A stretch of DNA of 64,000 bases from Pseudoxanthomonas sp. JBR18 (GCF_028198165.1 NZ_CP116339.1:62001-126000), one strand, 5' to 3'; shown: positions 27,444 through 37,274, numbered from the stretch's first letter. Translations and numbers: made by a program. Notes: a model not told the origin generated them from the sequence alone.

Positions 27444-29312
27444 CTACTTGATGTCAACCGGCTGTTCCGACCAGTCCTCGACGCTGCCGTCCTGGCCATG
27501 CAGGCGCAGTCCCATCCAATGCCGACCGGCGCGCAGCCCGCTGACATCGACCTGCGCGCGGAATCCCACGTCGGGATGATGCGGATCGGTGGAAATCTTC
27601 CAGTACACCGCCACCCCCGGATCGGGCAGGCCATAGCGCGCCTGTGCCACCACCTTGCGGTCGATGAGGACCTCCACGCCCTTCAGCCCGACGCCGTCCT
27701 TGAACGCCCAGCCTTGCACCGTGAGTGCGCCCGACACGCTTGCACCGCTGACCGGATGATCGATCCAGGCCATCGCGGGCGTCGTGCATACCGGCCCGCG
27801 CCCTTCCTGGTCGCGTCGCGAGTGCGCCGCATCGCGCTTGGGCAGATAGAACAACAGAAAGCGCTGGCGCCCATGATCGACATTGATCACGCGCGGAGGC
27901 GGCAACGGCCCCACCCGCTCGCATAGCGCGTGGTAACGCGCCAGCAGGAGCTTGTATTGCACTTCGCTGGCACCAACCACCAGCAGTTGCGCAGTGGGGC
28001 TGCTGCCATCGCTGTGCAGATCCCACAAGCGCAACTGCGGGGCACGCCCATGCTTGACGTTGAGCGGATGCTCCAGCACCGGGATCGCATCGTCGCCCAG
28101 CGCGAACCCGAGTTCCGCGCCCAGTTTGAAGTTGTCGGCCAGCATGCCCGTCTGCCCGGGATGGCGGGCCAGCTCCTCGCGCACCGCCACGGCCAGCTGG
28201 TCCCAGCCGGCAAAGTTGTAGGGATAGAACTTGTTGGCCGCCAGGTCTTCCCGCCAGCGTGGCACCGAAGCCACCAGGTAATAGCCCAGCACCACCGCCA
28301 GGCCGGTTCCGCACAGCGCCCAGGTCGCCTGGCGTAGCCGGCGCGGCCATTCCTGCAGCAAGGTGGGCACCGCCAGCAGCAGCGGCAGATATCCAGGCAG
28401 CGTCCAGTGGAAACTGACGCGCTCGACATCGGCAAAGAACCCCAGCGCGAAGAAGCCAAGGGTCGACACGCCACCGAGCAGGCCAAAGTAGCGCCATTGC
28501 GACGGCATCTGCCCGTGGTCGGCGAACGCGCGACGCAGCACCTGGAGCAGGGCGAAGAACAGCAGCGGCGTCACCAATGCGGCCTGCACCACGACGAACA
28601 GCACGCCAGTCGCCTGGAACGTCCAGGGATGTCGGTCCACCAGTTGGAAGCGCAGGCCCGCATCGGCGTTCTCGATGTTCCAGGCGATCAGCGGCATCCA
28701 GGCGGCCACACCCATCGCCAGCGCCACCCAGACGCGCACGTCCAGCAGCACCCGCCGGCCGCGTGGCATCAGCAGCAAGGCAATGAAACCCACACCGACC
28801 ACACCGGCGAAGCGGTAATGGCTCAACGCCCCGATCACCAGACCCAGGGCCAATTCCGCCGCCGCAGCCGCCTCCACCTCGCGCAGCAGGCGTGCTCCGG
28901 CATCCAGGCACAGCACGGTGGCAAAGGCCATCGGCACATCGGGCACCGCCATGATGCCCAGGCTGCCCGACAGCGGCATCAGCAGGACCAGCGCGCCGGC
29001 ACGCCAGCCCGCCGCGCGTCCGAACCAGCGCCCGCCAATACCCGCCAGCAGCCACGGCAACAGGGCGGCCAGCAGCAGGAAGGGCATGCGGATGGCCAAC
29101 ACATGCTGGCCTCCGATCGCCGTTCCCAGGCGCACCATCCATGCGGTCAGGCCCGGCAGGTCGGAATAGGCCGCCGCCAGGTGTCGACCCTCCTGCCAGT
29201 AGAAGGCCTCGTCGACGAACAACGGCAGGCGCGCCGCGATCAGGATCTTGATCACGGTCAGGCACAGCCACAGCGTCAGGAACGTGCGCTGCGCGCGCGC
29301 TTCATCATTCAT
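27444..29312 (-). CDS. GT-C (ArnT/PMT-like) glycosyltransferase with C-terminal Ig-like domain
   Basis: A 622-residue multi-pass membrane protein of the glycosyltransferase 39 superfamily, using a polyprenol-linked sugar donor. Near the start LFVDEAFYWQEGRHLA carries the acidic catalytic motif (Asp-Glu) of the first periplasmic loop. About ten hydrophobic segments fill residues 10-400. After a charged linker the last 130 residues have the beta-sandwich pattern VQGWAFKDGVGLKGVEVLIDR of a bacterial Ig-like domain, probably periplasmic. Divergent from the moxR gene with 46 bp between starts. The acceptor is unknown. Confidence 0.82.
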   Translation of the reverse strand: MNDEARAQRTFLTLWLCLTVIKILIAARLPLFVDEAFYWQEGRHLAAAYSDLPGLTAWMVRLGTAIGGQHVLAIRMPFLLLAALLPWLLAGIGGRWFGRAAGWRAGALVLLMPLSGSLGIMAVPDVPMAFATVLCLDAGARLLREVEAAAAAELALGLVIGALSHYRFAGVVGVGFIALLLMPRGRRVLLDVRVWVALAMGVAAWMPLIAWNIENADAGLRFQLVDRHPWTFQATGVLFVVVQAALVTPLLFFALLQVLRRAFADHGQMPSQWRYFGLLGGVSTLGFFALGFFADVERVSFHWTLPGYLPLLLAVPTLLQEWPRRLRQATWALCGTGLAVVLGYYLVASVPRWREDLAANKFYPYNFAGWDQLAVAVREELARHPGQTGMLADNFKLGAELGFALGDDAIPVLEHPLNVKHGRAPQLRLWDLHSDGSSPTAQLLVVGASEVQYKLLLARYHALCERVGPLPPPRVINVDHGRQRFLLFYLPKRDAAHSRRDQEGRGPVCTTPAMAWIDHPVSGASVSGALTVQGWAFKDGVGLKGVEVLIDRKVVAQARYGLPDPGVAVYWKISTDPHHPDVGFRAQVDVSGLRAGRHWMGLRLHGQDGSVEDWSEQPVDIK

Positions 29313-29358
29313 GGAGCCAGTACACTCGAATCGCAGACAACGTGAGGTGGGAGATACG

Positions 29359-30312
29359 ATGCAGGACAGCCCGGCAACGCACCCGATGCTACCCGATGCC
29401 CTGGTGCAGGCCCTGCAGCAGGCACAGGCGCAAGTGAATGGACTGGTGTTGGGCAAGCGCCTGCAGGTGCGCCTGGCGTTCGTCGCCCTGCTGGCAGATG
29501 GCCATCTGCTCATCGAGGATTTGCCCGGATTGGGCAAGACGACGCTGGCCCATGCCATGGCCGCCACGCTCGGCCTCGGGTTCCAGCGCGTGCAGTTCAC
29601 CTCCGACCTGTTGCCCGGCGATGTGCTGGGCGTGTCGATCTATGACGCGCAGACGCGCCAGTTCCAGTTCCATCCCGGCCCGGTGTTCACCAACATCCTG
29701 CTGGCCGACGAGATCAATCGCGCGCCCCCGCGCACCCAAAGCGCCCTGCTCGAAGCGATGGCCGAACACCAGGTCACATTGGATGGCACCACGCACACGT
29801 TGGACGAACCCTTCTTCGTGATCGCCACGCAGAACCCGGTGGACCTGTCAGGCACCTACCCCCTGCCCGATTCGCAACTGGACCGTTTCCTGCTGCGCAT
29901 GGGGCTGGGTTATCCCGATGCCAAGGACGAGCGCGCCCTGCTCGCCGGCAGCGACCGGCGCGAGCTCATCGCCGGCACGCGTCCTCTGTTAGGGGTTGAG
30001 CAGGTGCTCGCCCTGCGCCAAGCCGTTGGCCGCGTTCATGCCAGCGAGACGCTGATCGACTACGTCCAGGCCCTGCTCTCCCGCAGCCGGCGCCAGCCAG
30101 GGGTGCGCGTGGGACTGTCACCGCGCGCGGGGCTGGCCCTGCTGCGCGGCGCGCGTGCACATGCGCTGCTGCTCGGCCGCGACCACGTGTTGCCCGAGGA
30201 CGTGCAGACGCTGTTCCCGGCGGTGGCCGCACACAGGCTCGTCCCCGATACCGAGGGCAGTTCTTCCACCGAGTTGTCCCACGCCATCCTCCACGCGGTG
30301 TCGGTGGACTGA
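29359..30312 (+). CDS. MoxR family AAA ATPase
   Basis: AAA+ chaperone of the MoxR/RavA group. 317 residues from ATG 29359, with GGGAG six bases before it. Walker A DLPGLGKTTL, Walker B ILLADEINRAPPRTQ, sensor I IATQNPVD and GTYPLPDSQLDRF are diagnostic. It heads a plus-strand operon with DUF58, transglutaminase and Slp genes. MoxR proteins next to DUF58 and transglutaminase genes are thought to remodel or activate secreted or membrane protein complexes. Confidence 0.93.
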   Translation: MQDSPATHPMLPDALVQALQQAQAQVNGLVLGKRLQVRLAFVALLADGHLLIEDLPGLGKTTLAHAMAATLGLGFQRVQFTSDLLPGDVLGVSIYDAQTRQFQFHPGPVFTNILLADEINRAPPRTQSALLEAMAEHQVTLDGTTHTLDEPFFVIATQNPVDLSGTYPLPDSQLDRFLLRMGLGYPDAKDERALLAGSDRRELIAGTRPLLGVEQVLALRQAVGRVHASETLIDYVQALLSRSRRQPGVRVGLSPRAGLALLRGARAHALLLGRDHVLPEDVQTLFPAVAAHRLVPDTEGSSSTELSHAILHAVSVD

Positions 30313-30315
30313 TCA

Positions 30316-31275
30316 GTGAGTGCGATCCGCACGACCGGGCTGCGCCAGCGACTGGCTTTGCTGGCGCGGCCGCGCCAGGCCGAGACCTTGCCGGTCACGC
30401 TGGATCGACGCCGGGTCTATGTGCTGCCGACTCCGTTTGGTCTGTTCGCCGGCCTGCTGGTGGCCACGATGCTGCTCGGCGCGTTGAACTACAACAACAA
30501 CCCCGCTCTGCTGCTCGCCCTGCTGCTGGCGGCCACGCTGATGGCCAGCCTTTTGGCAGCGCACCTGCAGCTTTCGGGGCTGCGCGTGGAGGCGGTGCGG
30601 GCCGAGCCGGTCCACGCCGGCGCCCCCCTGCTGGTTCAAGTCGCCCTTTCCGAAGCGGACCGCCGCGCCCGCGTCGGGCTGCGGCTGGGGTCCGGGGGCG
30701 AAGAGGTGCTGGTCCCCAGCCTGCTGGACAGTACGGTGGTGGCCGGCCTCGCCCATCCCACCGAGGTGCGCGGCTGGCTACACCTGCCGCGCCTGCGGGC
30801 GTCCACCACCCAGCCATTGGGCGTGGCACGGGCCTGGTCCTGGATCTGGCCGGCGACCCCGCTGCTGGTCTATCCGGCGGTCGAGGCCGATGGCCCGCCG
30901 TTGCCCGCCCCGGCCGGCGCGGCGCGGCGCACCCGCGTGCAAGCCGCAGGCGAGGAACTTCACCACCTGCGCGCCTATCGCCCCGGCGATGCACCGCGCA
31001 CCATCGCGTGGAAGCCTTCCGCGCGACGCGACACGCTCCTGGTCCGTGAGTACGAGCATCCGGTCGGGGTGGAGGTCTCGCTGGACTGGGCGTCCCTGGC
31101 CGCCCTGCCCTACGAGGCCAGGATTCGCCGGCTCGCGCACTGGGTCGAACTGGCGGAACGTCAGGCCTGCCGCTATCGCCTGCGCCTGCCGGGGCAGGCA
31201 CCGCTCGGCCCCGCCCTGGGTGCCGAGCATCGCCATCAGTGCCTGCGGGCCCTGGCCCTGATGCCGGCCGGCTGA
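30316..31275 (+). CDS. DUF58 domain protein
   Basis: A 319-residue membrane-anchored protein of the DUF58 family, partner of MoxR. Two hydrophobic segments (about 38-70) follow a basic start, then a vWA-like domain with the family motif LRAYRPGDAPRTIAWKPSAR (about 216-235). GTG start at 30316, 3 bp after the moxR stop. Function not defined; the operon suggests work on membrane or periplasmic complexes. Confidence 0.9.
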   Translation: MSAIRTTGLRQRLALLARPRQAETLPVTLDRRRVYVLPTPFGLFAGLLVATMLLGALNYNNNPALLLALLLAATLMASLLAAHLQLSGLRVEAVRAEPVHAGAPLLVQVALSEADRRARVGLRLGSGGEEVLVPSLLDSTVVAGLAHPTEVRGWLHLPRLRASTTQPLGVARAWSWIWPATPLLVYPAVEADGPPLPAPAGAARRTRVQAAGEELHHLRAYRPGDAPRTIAWKPSARRDTLLVREYEHPVGVEVSLDWASLAALPYEARIRRLAHWVELAERQACRYRLRLPGQAPLGPALGAEHRHQCLRALALMPAG

Positions 31276-31278
31276 CAC

Positions 31279-33249
31279 GTGCTCGCCTGCCGCTCCACTT
31301 CACCCCGTCTGGATCCGCGCAGCCGCCTGTGGGCGCTGGCCTCAGCGGGATTTGGCCTTCTGCCCCTGCTCTTGCAGCTGCCGGGCAGCACCGCCATCGC
31401 CGTGGGGAGCGTCGGCCTGCTCAGCGCAGGCATCGCCTGGCGCCGGCCGATCCCATTGCTGCTGCGCCTGGTCCTGGCGCTGACGGCACTGGGCGCGGTG
31501 CTGTGGTCGGCCGGGCCGCACTTCGGACGCGATACCGGGTGTGCCTTGCTTGCGGCGATGCTGGCGATCAAACCCACCGAAACCACCAGTCTGCGCGATG
31601 GGCGCAGCCTGGTCGGCTTCGCGTTGTTCGCCCCCTTCGCCGCGTTCCTGCTCGACCAAGGGCCCATGACGATGGCGCTGGGCCTGGCCTCGGTGCTGTG
31701 CGCGCTGGTGGCTATGCAACGTCTGGCCGCCCTGGAGTCGGGGCTGACAGTGTTGGGCGCGAGCACCCTTCATCGCGCCCGCCCCTGGCAGATCGGACGC
31801 TTGGTCCTGATGGGCGTTCCGCTGGTGCTGCTGACGTTCTGGCTGTTCCCGCGCCTGTCCAACCCGCTGTGGGGCCTGCCCGAACGCGCGGTCGGCCGCC
31901 CCGGCCTGGCCGACACGATGAAGCCCGGCGAATGGATCGACCTGCTCGCCGATGACACCCCAGCGGCGCGGGTGCGCTTCTTCGGCCCGACGCCCCCGTC
32001 TTCGCAGATGTACTGGCGCGGGCCGGTGCTGACCGATTTCGATGGACGGACTTGGCAGGCCTCGGGCCCATCGCGCAATCGCGCGCCCGTGGAGGTCACC
32101 CGTCGCGGGCCGCGATACGACTACCAGCTCGACTACGAACCCACGGACCGGCGCCAGTTGGTCGCCCTGGACCTGCCGCTTTCGGCCCCCGATGGCGCGC
32201 GCCTGGCGGGCGATTACGAACTGATCTCCGCACGCCCGCTGTCCGGTCTCACCCGCTGGCGGCTGCAATCCTCGGCGCCGGCACGGTTTGCCGCCGATGC
32301 CGGTCCCGCGGAGCTGCGGCAGGCCTTGCGGCTGCCGCCGGGCTTCAATCCACGCACCGTCGCGCTGGGGCACCAGTGGCGTGACGCGGCGGGCCGCGAC
32401 GATGCGGCGATCGTGCGCCGGGCGATGGACTGGATCCGGCAGGACTTCGCCTACACGCTCGACATCCCCTTGCCCGGGCGCGACATGGCCGACGAATTCC
32501 TGTTCCAGACCCGGCAGGGCTTCTGCGAGCAGTTCAGTTCGTCGTTCGTGATCCTGATGCGCGCGGCGGGCGTTCCGGCGCGCGTGGTCACTGGTTATGT
32601 CGGCGGCGTGCGCAACTCCTTGGGCGGCGGCTACTGGATCATCCGTCGCCAGGACGCCCATGCCTGGGCCGAAGTCTGGCTGCCCGGGCGTGGCTGGGTG
32701 CGCGTGGATCCCACCGCCGCGGTGGCACCCGAGCGCATCTACGACACGATCGACGACCGGGCCCAGGCCGGCGACGGTGACGCTGGCGGCTTTGCCGGCC
32801 TGAGCCGCTTTTCCGAGGTCAGCGACTGGCTGCGCCGCAACTGGAACGACCTGGTCCTGAGCTTCGATGCGCAGCGCCAGCGCGACCTGCTGCGGCCGTT
32901 GGGCTTCGGGCGACTGGACGAGGGCAAGCTCGGCCTGCTGTTCGCCCTTGCCGGCGGCGGCACCTTGCTGGGCATGGCCTGGCTGCTGGCACGCGGCGAA
33001 CGCGAGCGCGATCCACTGCTGCGTCAGTGGCATCGCCTGGGCCGCCGCTACCGGCGCTACGGCCTGGAACCCCTGGCATCCGAGCCGGCGATGGCCTGGG
33101 CGCGGCGCGTTGCAGATGCGCGACGTGACCGGCCTGACACAAACGAGAACCTCATCTCACTCAGCCGGCGTTTCGCGGAATCGCGTTACGCTCTGAGTCA
33201 TGCGGACGTCCGGGCGCTGATACGCGATCTGCGCCGGCACCGTCCGTGA
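31279..33249 (+). CDS. TgpA-like membrane transglutaminase
   Basis: A 656-residue protein of the TgpA family: five to six N-terminal transmembrane helices (about 15-190), a periplasmic transglutaminase domain, and a last transmembrane helix near 555-575. The catalytic Cys is in TRQGFCEQFSSSFVILM and the His/Asp in QDAHAWAEVWLPG. GTG start at 31279, 3 bp after the DUF58 stop; the end overlaps slp. Family members are essential in Pseudomonas, but the substrate is unknown. Confidence 0.9.
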   Translation: MLACRSTSPRLDPRSRLWALASAGFGLLPLLLQLPGSTAIAVGSVGLLSAGIAWRRPIPLLLRLVLALTALGAVLWSAGPHFGRDTGCALLAAMLAIKPTETTSLRDGRSLVGFALFAPFAAFLLDQGPMTMALGLASVLCALVAMQRLAALESGLTVLGASTLHRARPWQIGRLVLMGVPLVLLTFWLFPRLSNPLWGLPERAVGRPGLADTMKPGEWIDLLADDTPAARVRFFGPTPPSSQMYWRGPVLTDFDGRTWQASGPSRNRAPVEVTRRGPRYDYQLDYEPTDRRQLVALDLPLSAPDGARLAGDYELISARPLSGLTRWRLQSSAPARFAADAGPAELRQALRLPPGFNPRTVALGHQWRDAAGRDDAAIVRRAMDWIRQDFAYTLDIPLPGRDMADEFLFQTRQGFCEQFSSSFVILMRAAGVPARVVTGYVGGVRNSLGGGYWIIRRQDAHAWAEVWLPGRGWVRVDPTAAVAPERIYDTIDDRAQAGDGDAGGFAGLSRFSEVSDWLRRNWNDLVLSFDAQRQRDLLRPLGFGRLDEGKLGLLFALAGGGTLLGMAWLLARGERERDPLLRQWHRLGRRYRRYGLEPLASEPAMAWARRVADARRDRPDTNENLISLSRRFAESRYALSHADVRALIRDLRRHRP

Positions 33250-33266
33250 ACCACAGCGAGGTCTGT

Positions 33267-33803
33267 ATGAACACGACTGCTTCCGTCCGCCTGCTGGCTG
33301 CTGGAGCCCTGGCGATTTTTCTCGGTGCCTGTGCCACCGTTCCCAAGCCGCTGCAGGGCGAATTCCCCGGCGTCACTCCCCGCGACACCGTCGCCGGCGC
33401 GCAGGCCGGGGCCCAGGTCCGCTGGGGCGGTCGCATCGTGGAGACCAGGCCGCGCGCGGACAGCACCTGCTTTGAGATGATCTCTGCACCCCTGGGTGCC
33501 ACGGGTCGTCCCTTGAGCAGCTCCCCGGATGCCACCGATGGTCGCTTCATCGCGTGCCGCGCCGGCTTCTATGACCCGGCGATCTTCGCCAAGGGCCGCG
33601 AAGTGACCTTCATCGGCCGCGTGGACGGGTTCGAGAACACCCGCATCGGCGAGTACGACTATCGCCTGCCGCGCGTGACCGCCGACGTGGTCTACCTGTG
33701 GCCGGAAGTGAAAGAGGTGCAGGTGCGCCCGTATCCGGGCCCGTACTACGACCCGTTCTGGGGTCCGGGCTGGGGCTGGGGCCCACGTTGGGGCTGGTGG
33801 TAA
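33267..33803 (+). CDS. slp: Slp family outer-membrane lipoprotein
   Basis: A 178-residue lipoprotein: signal peptide with lipobox LGAC (Cys near 21), then the Slp family core (PLQGEFPGVTPRD, VRWGGRIVETRP, FIGRVDGF). The C-terminus is unusual: YPGPYYDPFWGPGWGWGPRW, rich in Gly, Pro, Trp and Tyr. An in-frame earlier start (33246) overlaps the transglutaminase stop and adds seven residues before the signal peptide. Slp proteins are starvation- and acid-induced outer membrane lipoproteins; function is poorly known. Confidence 0.88.
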   Translation: MNTTASVRLLAAGALAIFLGACATVPKPLQGEFPGVTPRDTVAGAQAGAQVRWGGRIVETRPRADSTCFEMISAPLGATGRPLSSSPDATDGRFIACRAGFYDPAIFAKGREVTFIGRVDGFENTRIGEYDYRLPRVTADVVYLWPEVKEVQVRPYPGPYYDPFWGPGWGWGPRWGWW

Positions 33804-33827
33804 GCCCAGCGGAATCGACCTGAAAGC

Positions 33828-33854
33828 GAAGGGCCGGCATTGCCGGCCCTTCTG
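33828..33854. terminator. Bidirectional hairpin between slp and the HIT gene
   Basis: GAAGGGCCGGCA and TGCCGGCCCTTC form a perfect 12-bp palindrome with one base between them, so the loop must open a few pairs. It separates convergent slp (+) and the HIT gene (-). Only short T-runs flank it. Confidence 0.55.
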
Positions 33855-33875
33855 CCGTGTGCGGGACGCGGCGAC

Positions 33876-34232
33876 TCAGCCACCAGGCGCGCCGAAGCGC
33901 CCCAGCGTGGCGCCTGCCAGCAGGTGCAGGTGGATGTGGTAGACGGTCTGCCCGGCGTCCTCGCGGCAGTTCATCACCACCCGATAGCCGTTCTCGGCGA
34001 AGCCTTCGGTCCGCGCGTATTCGGCGGCGGCCAGCACCAGCCGGCCCACCAGCGCGGCCTGGTCGGTCTTGAGATCGTTCAGCGTCGGCACGTGGACGGC
34101 CTTGGGAATGAACAGCACGTGCACCGGCGCCTGCGGTGCGATGTCCTTGAAGCCCAGCACCTCGTCGTCCTCGTAGACGATGGTCGCCGGGATCTCGCGC
34201 CGGATGATCTTGCCGAAGAGGGTGTCGTTCAT
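33876..34232 (-). CDS. HIT domain nucleotide-binding protein (HinT-like)
   Basis: A 118-residue histidine-triad hydrolase of nucleoside phosphoramidates. The triad motif HIHLHLLAG (about 101-109) and DIAPQAPVHVLFIPK are conserved; length and the GFAENGYRVVMN segment match HinT. It lies 58 bp beyond the recR stop in the same direction, an uncommon but seen neighbour. Confidence 0.93.
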   Translation of the reverse strand: MNDTLFGKIIRREIPATIVYEDDEVLGFKDIAPQAPVHVLFIPKAVHVPTLNDLKTDQAALVGRLVLAAAEYARTEGFAENGYRVVMNCREDAGQTVYHIHLHLLAGATLGRFGAPGG

Positions 34233-34290
34233 GGCCTGCCGTCTTGCTGCGAAAGCCCAAGCTTAGCCGCCCCCGGCCGGACGCACACGT

Positions 34291-34887
34291 TCAGAGGACT
34301 TCGCTGCGCGAGCCGAAGGCGTGCGACAGCGTGCCGCGGTCGACGTATTCCAGCTCGCCTCCCAACGGCACGCCGTGGGCCAGCCGCATCGGTTTGACTC
34401 CCGCCTGCCGTGCCAACTGCGCCAGGTAGTGCGAGGTCGCCTCGCCTTCCACGGTGGGGTTGGTGGCGATGATCAGCTCGGTGACCTCGCCCTCGCCCAG
34501 CCGGCGCGCGAGCTGCTCCAGGCCCAACTCGCGTGGACCGATGCCATCGAGCGGTGACAGCCGTCCCTGCAGGATGAAGTACAGGCCGCGATAGCCGGTG
34601 GCCTGCTCGATCGCCAGGCGGTCGGCGGGCGTCTCCACCGCGCACAGCTGATGCCGGTCGCGGCTGGCGCTGGCGCAGATCGCGCACAGCGCGCCTTCGG
34701 TGAAGTCCCGGCACTGCGCGCAATGGCCGATGTGCTCCATGGCCTGGCCCAGCAAGCTCGACAGGCGCCGGCCGCCGGCACGATCACGCTCCAGCAGCTG
34801 GTAGGCCATGCGCTGGGCACTCTTGTTGCCCACGCCGGGCAGCACCCGCAACGCGTCGATCAGTTGTTCCAGCAGGGAGGCGCTCAT
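34291..34887 (-). CDS. recR: Recombination mediator RecR
   Basis: RecFOR-pathway protein. 198 residues. Helix-hairpin-helix at about 12-30 ([16 protein letters not shown]), C4 zinc finger with Cys56/Cys59 and Cys68/Cys71, then the Toprim domain ([23 protein letters not shown]). dnaX-ybaB-recR is the standard order; the gap from ybaB is 61 bp. Confidence 0.97.
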   Translation of the reverse strand: MSASLLEQLIDALRVLPGVGNKSAQRMAYQLLERDRAGGRRLSSLLGQAMEHIGHCAQCRDFTEGALCAICASASRDRHQLCAVETPADRLAIEQATGYRGLYFILQGRLSPLDGIGPRELGLEQLARRLGEGEVTELIIATNPTVEGEATSHYLAQLARQAGVKPMRLAHGVPLGGELEYVDRGTLSHAFGSRSEVL

Positions 34888-34948
34888 GCGGGCGTGGCGT
34901 ACTGCGCGGGCCCGCGGACACTGCCGGGGCCTGGGCGGAGCGGCGACT

Positions 34949-35269
34949 TCAGAACGGCAGCTTCATGCCCGGCGGCAGCTGCATGCCGGCGGTGGCCGAC
35001 CCCATCCGGTTCTTGGACTCGGCGTCGATCTTGTTGGACGCATCGTTGAAGGCCGCGGCCACCAGATCCTCCAGCATCTCCGCATCGGAGAGCAGCGAAG
35101 GATCGATGCGCACCTTGCGGCACTCCTTGGCGCCGGTGAGGGTCACGCTGACCATGTTGCCGCCGGCGTTGCCGGTGACTTCCAGCTTGGCCAGTTCTTC
35201 CTGCGCCTTCTGCAGGTTTTCCTGCATCTTCTGCGCCTGCTGCATGAGTTGGGCAATGTTTCCGCGCAT
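34949..35269 (-). CDS. ybaB: YbaB/EbfC nucleoid-associated protein
   Basis: A 106-residue DNA-binding protein that forms a dimer and binds without sharp sequence preference. Opens [20 protein letters not shown] and has the family segment [12 protein letters not shown]. It is 6 bp after the dnaX stop and followed by recR. Confidence 0.96.
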   Translation of the reverse strand: MRGNIAQLMQQAQKMQENLQKAQEELAKLEVTGNAGGNMVSVTLTGAKECRKVRIDPSLLSDAEMLEDLVAAAFNDASNKIDAESKNRMGSATAGMQLPPGMKLPF

Positions 35270-35275
35270 GTGTGC

Positions 35276-37132
35276 TTACTCGTCGAAAGGTCGGATGGAA
35301 TCGGGCACCACCCGCGCGCCCTGCTGCTGGATCAGGCGCTGGACGTCGGGATGGTTCATGAACTGCTCCTCGGCCGAGGAGCGACGCTCGTCCTGACGGC
35401 GCGCATCGCGCTGGGCCAGGGTCTCGCCGTGGTCGGCGGTTTCGAACACGATCTTCGGGGCCTGGCCCAATGCCGCGCCCAGCGCCTCGGACAGGTCGCC
35501 GACCGAACGTTCGGTCCGCAGGTATTCGAACCCCGGTGCGAGCGACAGACGCAGCACCGCGTCCCCGTAGCCACCGAAGGCCGCATTGGCCGCCAGCTGC
35601 TTGGAGGGGCCGCTCAACTGCGCCGAGGCCACCAGCGCCAGCCACTGGTCGGCATCGGCGATGTCGGTGGCGGCGTTGGTCACGGTCGAGGGCACGACCG
35701 GCGTGACCGGCGCTGGCGCCGGGGCGACAGCTTCGTGGCGGCGGACGTCGATCGCAGCGGCCGGCGCCGCGGGCGCGGCGACTTTCACCGCCTGCTCGGG
35801 GACCTCCCAGGGCGGGACGTCATCGGCGGCGACCGCAGCTTGCGGCTGGGTCGGCTCCGGCGCACGCGCCGCCACCGCGGGAGGCGCTGGAGGCGCTGCT
35901 GGAGGCGCAACCTCGGCCTCGCGCTCGGGCAGGCGTGGTGCGGTCGCCGCCTCCGGAGCCACCGGCGCGGCGGCAGCCGCGACCTGGCCAGTGGCGGAAG
36001 GCGTCGGCGCGGGACGGGCCGGCGCCGCCGTGGCGGGGGCGACATCGCCCGCACCGGCCGGGCGGAAGGCCAGCATCCGCAGCAGGCTCATCTCGAAGCC
36101 CGCCCGCGGACTCGGCGCCAGATACAGGTCGCGCCGGCCATTGAGCGCCATCTGGTACCACAGCTGCACTACCTCAGGACGCAGGCGTTCGGCGAAGGCG
36201 GCTGCATCCACGCCCTCGGCTTCAAGGGTCACGCCCGGCACCAATTGCCGCACCTGGACACGGTGCAGGGCCTCGGCAAAGGCCTCCAGCACGCCACTCC
36301 AGTCCGGGGAGAAATCGGCAAGCGTTGCGATCGTAGACATCAGGCGCACGCCGTCGCCCGCGGCCAGCGCATCCAGCAGCGCGCCAACCTGGGTGCGGTC
36401 GACCGTGCCCAGCATGGCGCGCACGCCGGCGTCGGCCAGCTCGCCTCCGGTATAGGCAATGGCCTGATCCAGCAGCGACAGGCCATCGCGCAGCGAGCCA
36501 TCAGCCGCCTTGGCGATCTGGCGCACCGCACCGTCTTCGCAAGGGATCTGCTCGGCGCCCAGGATCTTGGTGATCTGCCCGCCGATCTGTTCCTCGTCCA
36601 GGCGCTTGAGGTTGAACTGCAGGCAGCGGCTGAGCACGGTGACCGGCAACTTCTGCGGGTCGGTCGTGGCCAGCAGGAACTTCACGTGCTCCGGCGGCTC
36701 CTCCAGCGTCTTGAGCAGCGCGTTGAACGCCGCCTTGGACAACATGTGGACCTCGTCGATCAGGTAGACCTTGAACTTGCCGCGCGAGGGCATGTACTGG
36801 GCGTTCTCGATCACCTCGCGCACGTCGTCCACGCCGGTGTTGGACGCCGCGTCGATCTCCAGCAGGTCGATGTAGCGCCCGGCGTCGATGTCCAGGCAGG
36901 CGGCGCACTCACCGCACGGATCGGCGCTGGTGCCGCGCTCACAGTTCAGCGACTTGGCGAAGATGCGCGCAATGGTGGTCTTGCCCACTCCACGGGTGCC
37001 GGTGAACAGGAACGCGTGATGGATGCGGCCGGTGTCCAGGGCATTGGACAGGGCGCGGACCACGTGCTCCTGCCCGACCAGTTCGGCAAAACGCTTGGGG
37101 CGCCACTTGCGGGCCAGGACGAGGTAGGACAT
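35276..37132 (-). CDS. dnaX: DNA polymerase III subunits tau/gamma
   Basis: Clamp-loader ATPase. 618 residues from ATG 37132. P-loop GTRGVGKT at 45-52, zinc module Cys64, Cys73, Cys76 and Cys79, and LIDEVHMLSKAAFNALLK (Walker B). A long Ala/Pro-rich linker (about 370-480) leads to the C-terminal domain IV-V region that contacts DnaB and the alpha subunit. I see no A6-type slippery heptamer near the linker, so gamma by frameshift is not evident. The linker shares the same composition as other xanthomonad tau proteins. Confidence 0.95.
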   Translation of the reverse strand: MSYLVLARKWRPKRFAELVGQEHVVRALSNALDTGRIHHAFLFTGTRGVGKTTIARIFAKSLNCERGTSADPCGECAACLDIDAGRYIDLLEIDAASNTGVDDVREVIENAQYMPSRGKFKVYLIDEVHMLSKAAFNALLKTLEEPPEHVKFLLATTDPQKLPVTVLSRCLQFNLKRLDEEQIGGQITKILGAEQIPCEDGAVRQIAKAADGSLRDGLSLLDQAIAYTGGELADAGVRAMLGTVDRTQVGALLDALAAGDGVRLMSTIATLADFSPDWSGVLEAFAEALHRVQVRQLVPGVTLEAEGVDAAAFAERLRPEVVQLWYQMALNGRRDLYLAPSPRAGFEMSLLRMLAFRPAGAGDVAPATAAPARPAPTPSATGQVAAAAAPVAPEAATAPRLPEREAEVAPPAAPPAPPAVAARAPEPTQPQAAVAADDVPPWEVPEQAVKVAAPAAPAAAIDVRRHEAVAPAPAPVTPVVPSTVTNAATDIADADQWLALVASAQLSGPSKQLAANAAFGGYGDAVLRLSLAPGFEYLRTERSVGDLSEALGAALGQAPKIVFETADHGETLAQRDARRQDERRSSAEEQFMNHPDVQRLIQQQGARVVPDSIRPFDE

Positions 37133-37274
37133 GGCCGCTATTGTGCCATGCGCCTGTCGCACACCCTGCGCGTGCGGGCGGCTTGAACGCCGCTCGCATC
37201 TGGCGCTCGCATTAAATCCATCCGACAGCTAGAATCTGCGCCCCTGAGCGCGGCCACGGCCATGTTCAGTTCCC

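Noticed and set aside
35400..36100. Possible dnaX frameshift signal
   Set aside because: I looked for an A6G-like slippery heptamer in the linker and did not find one, so no gamma product is claimed.
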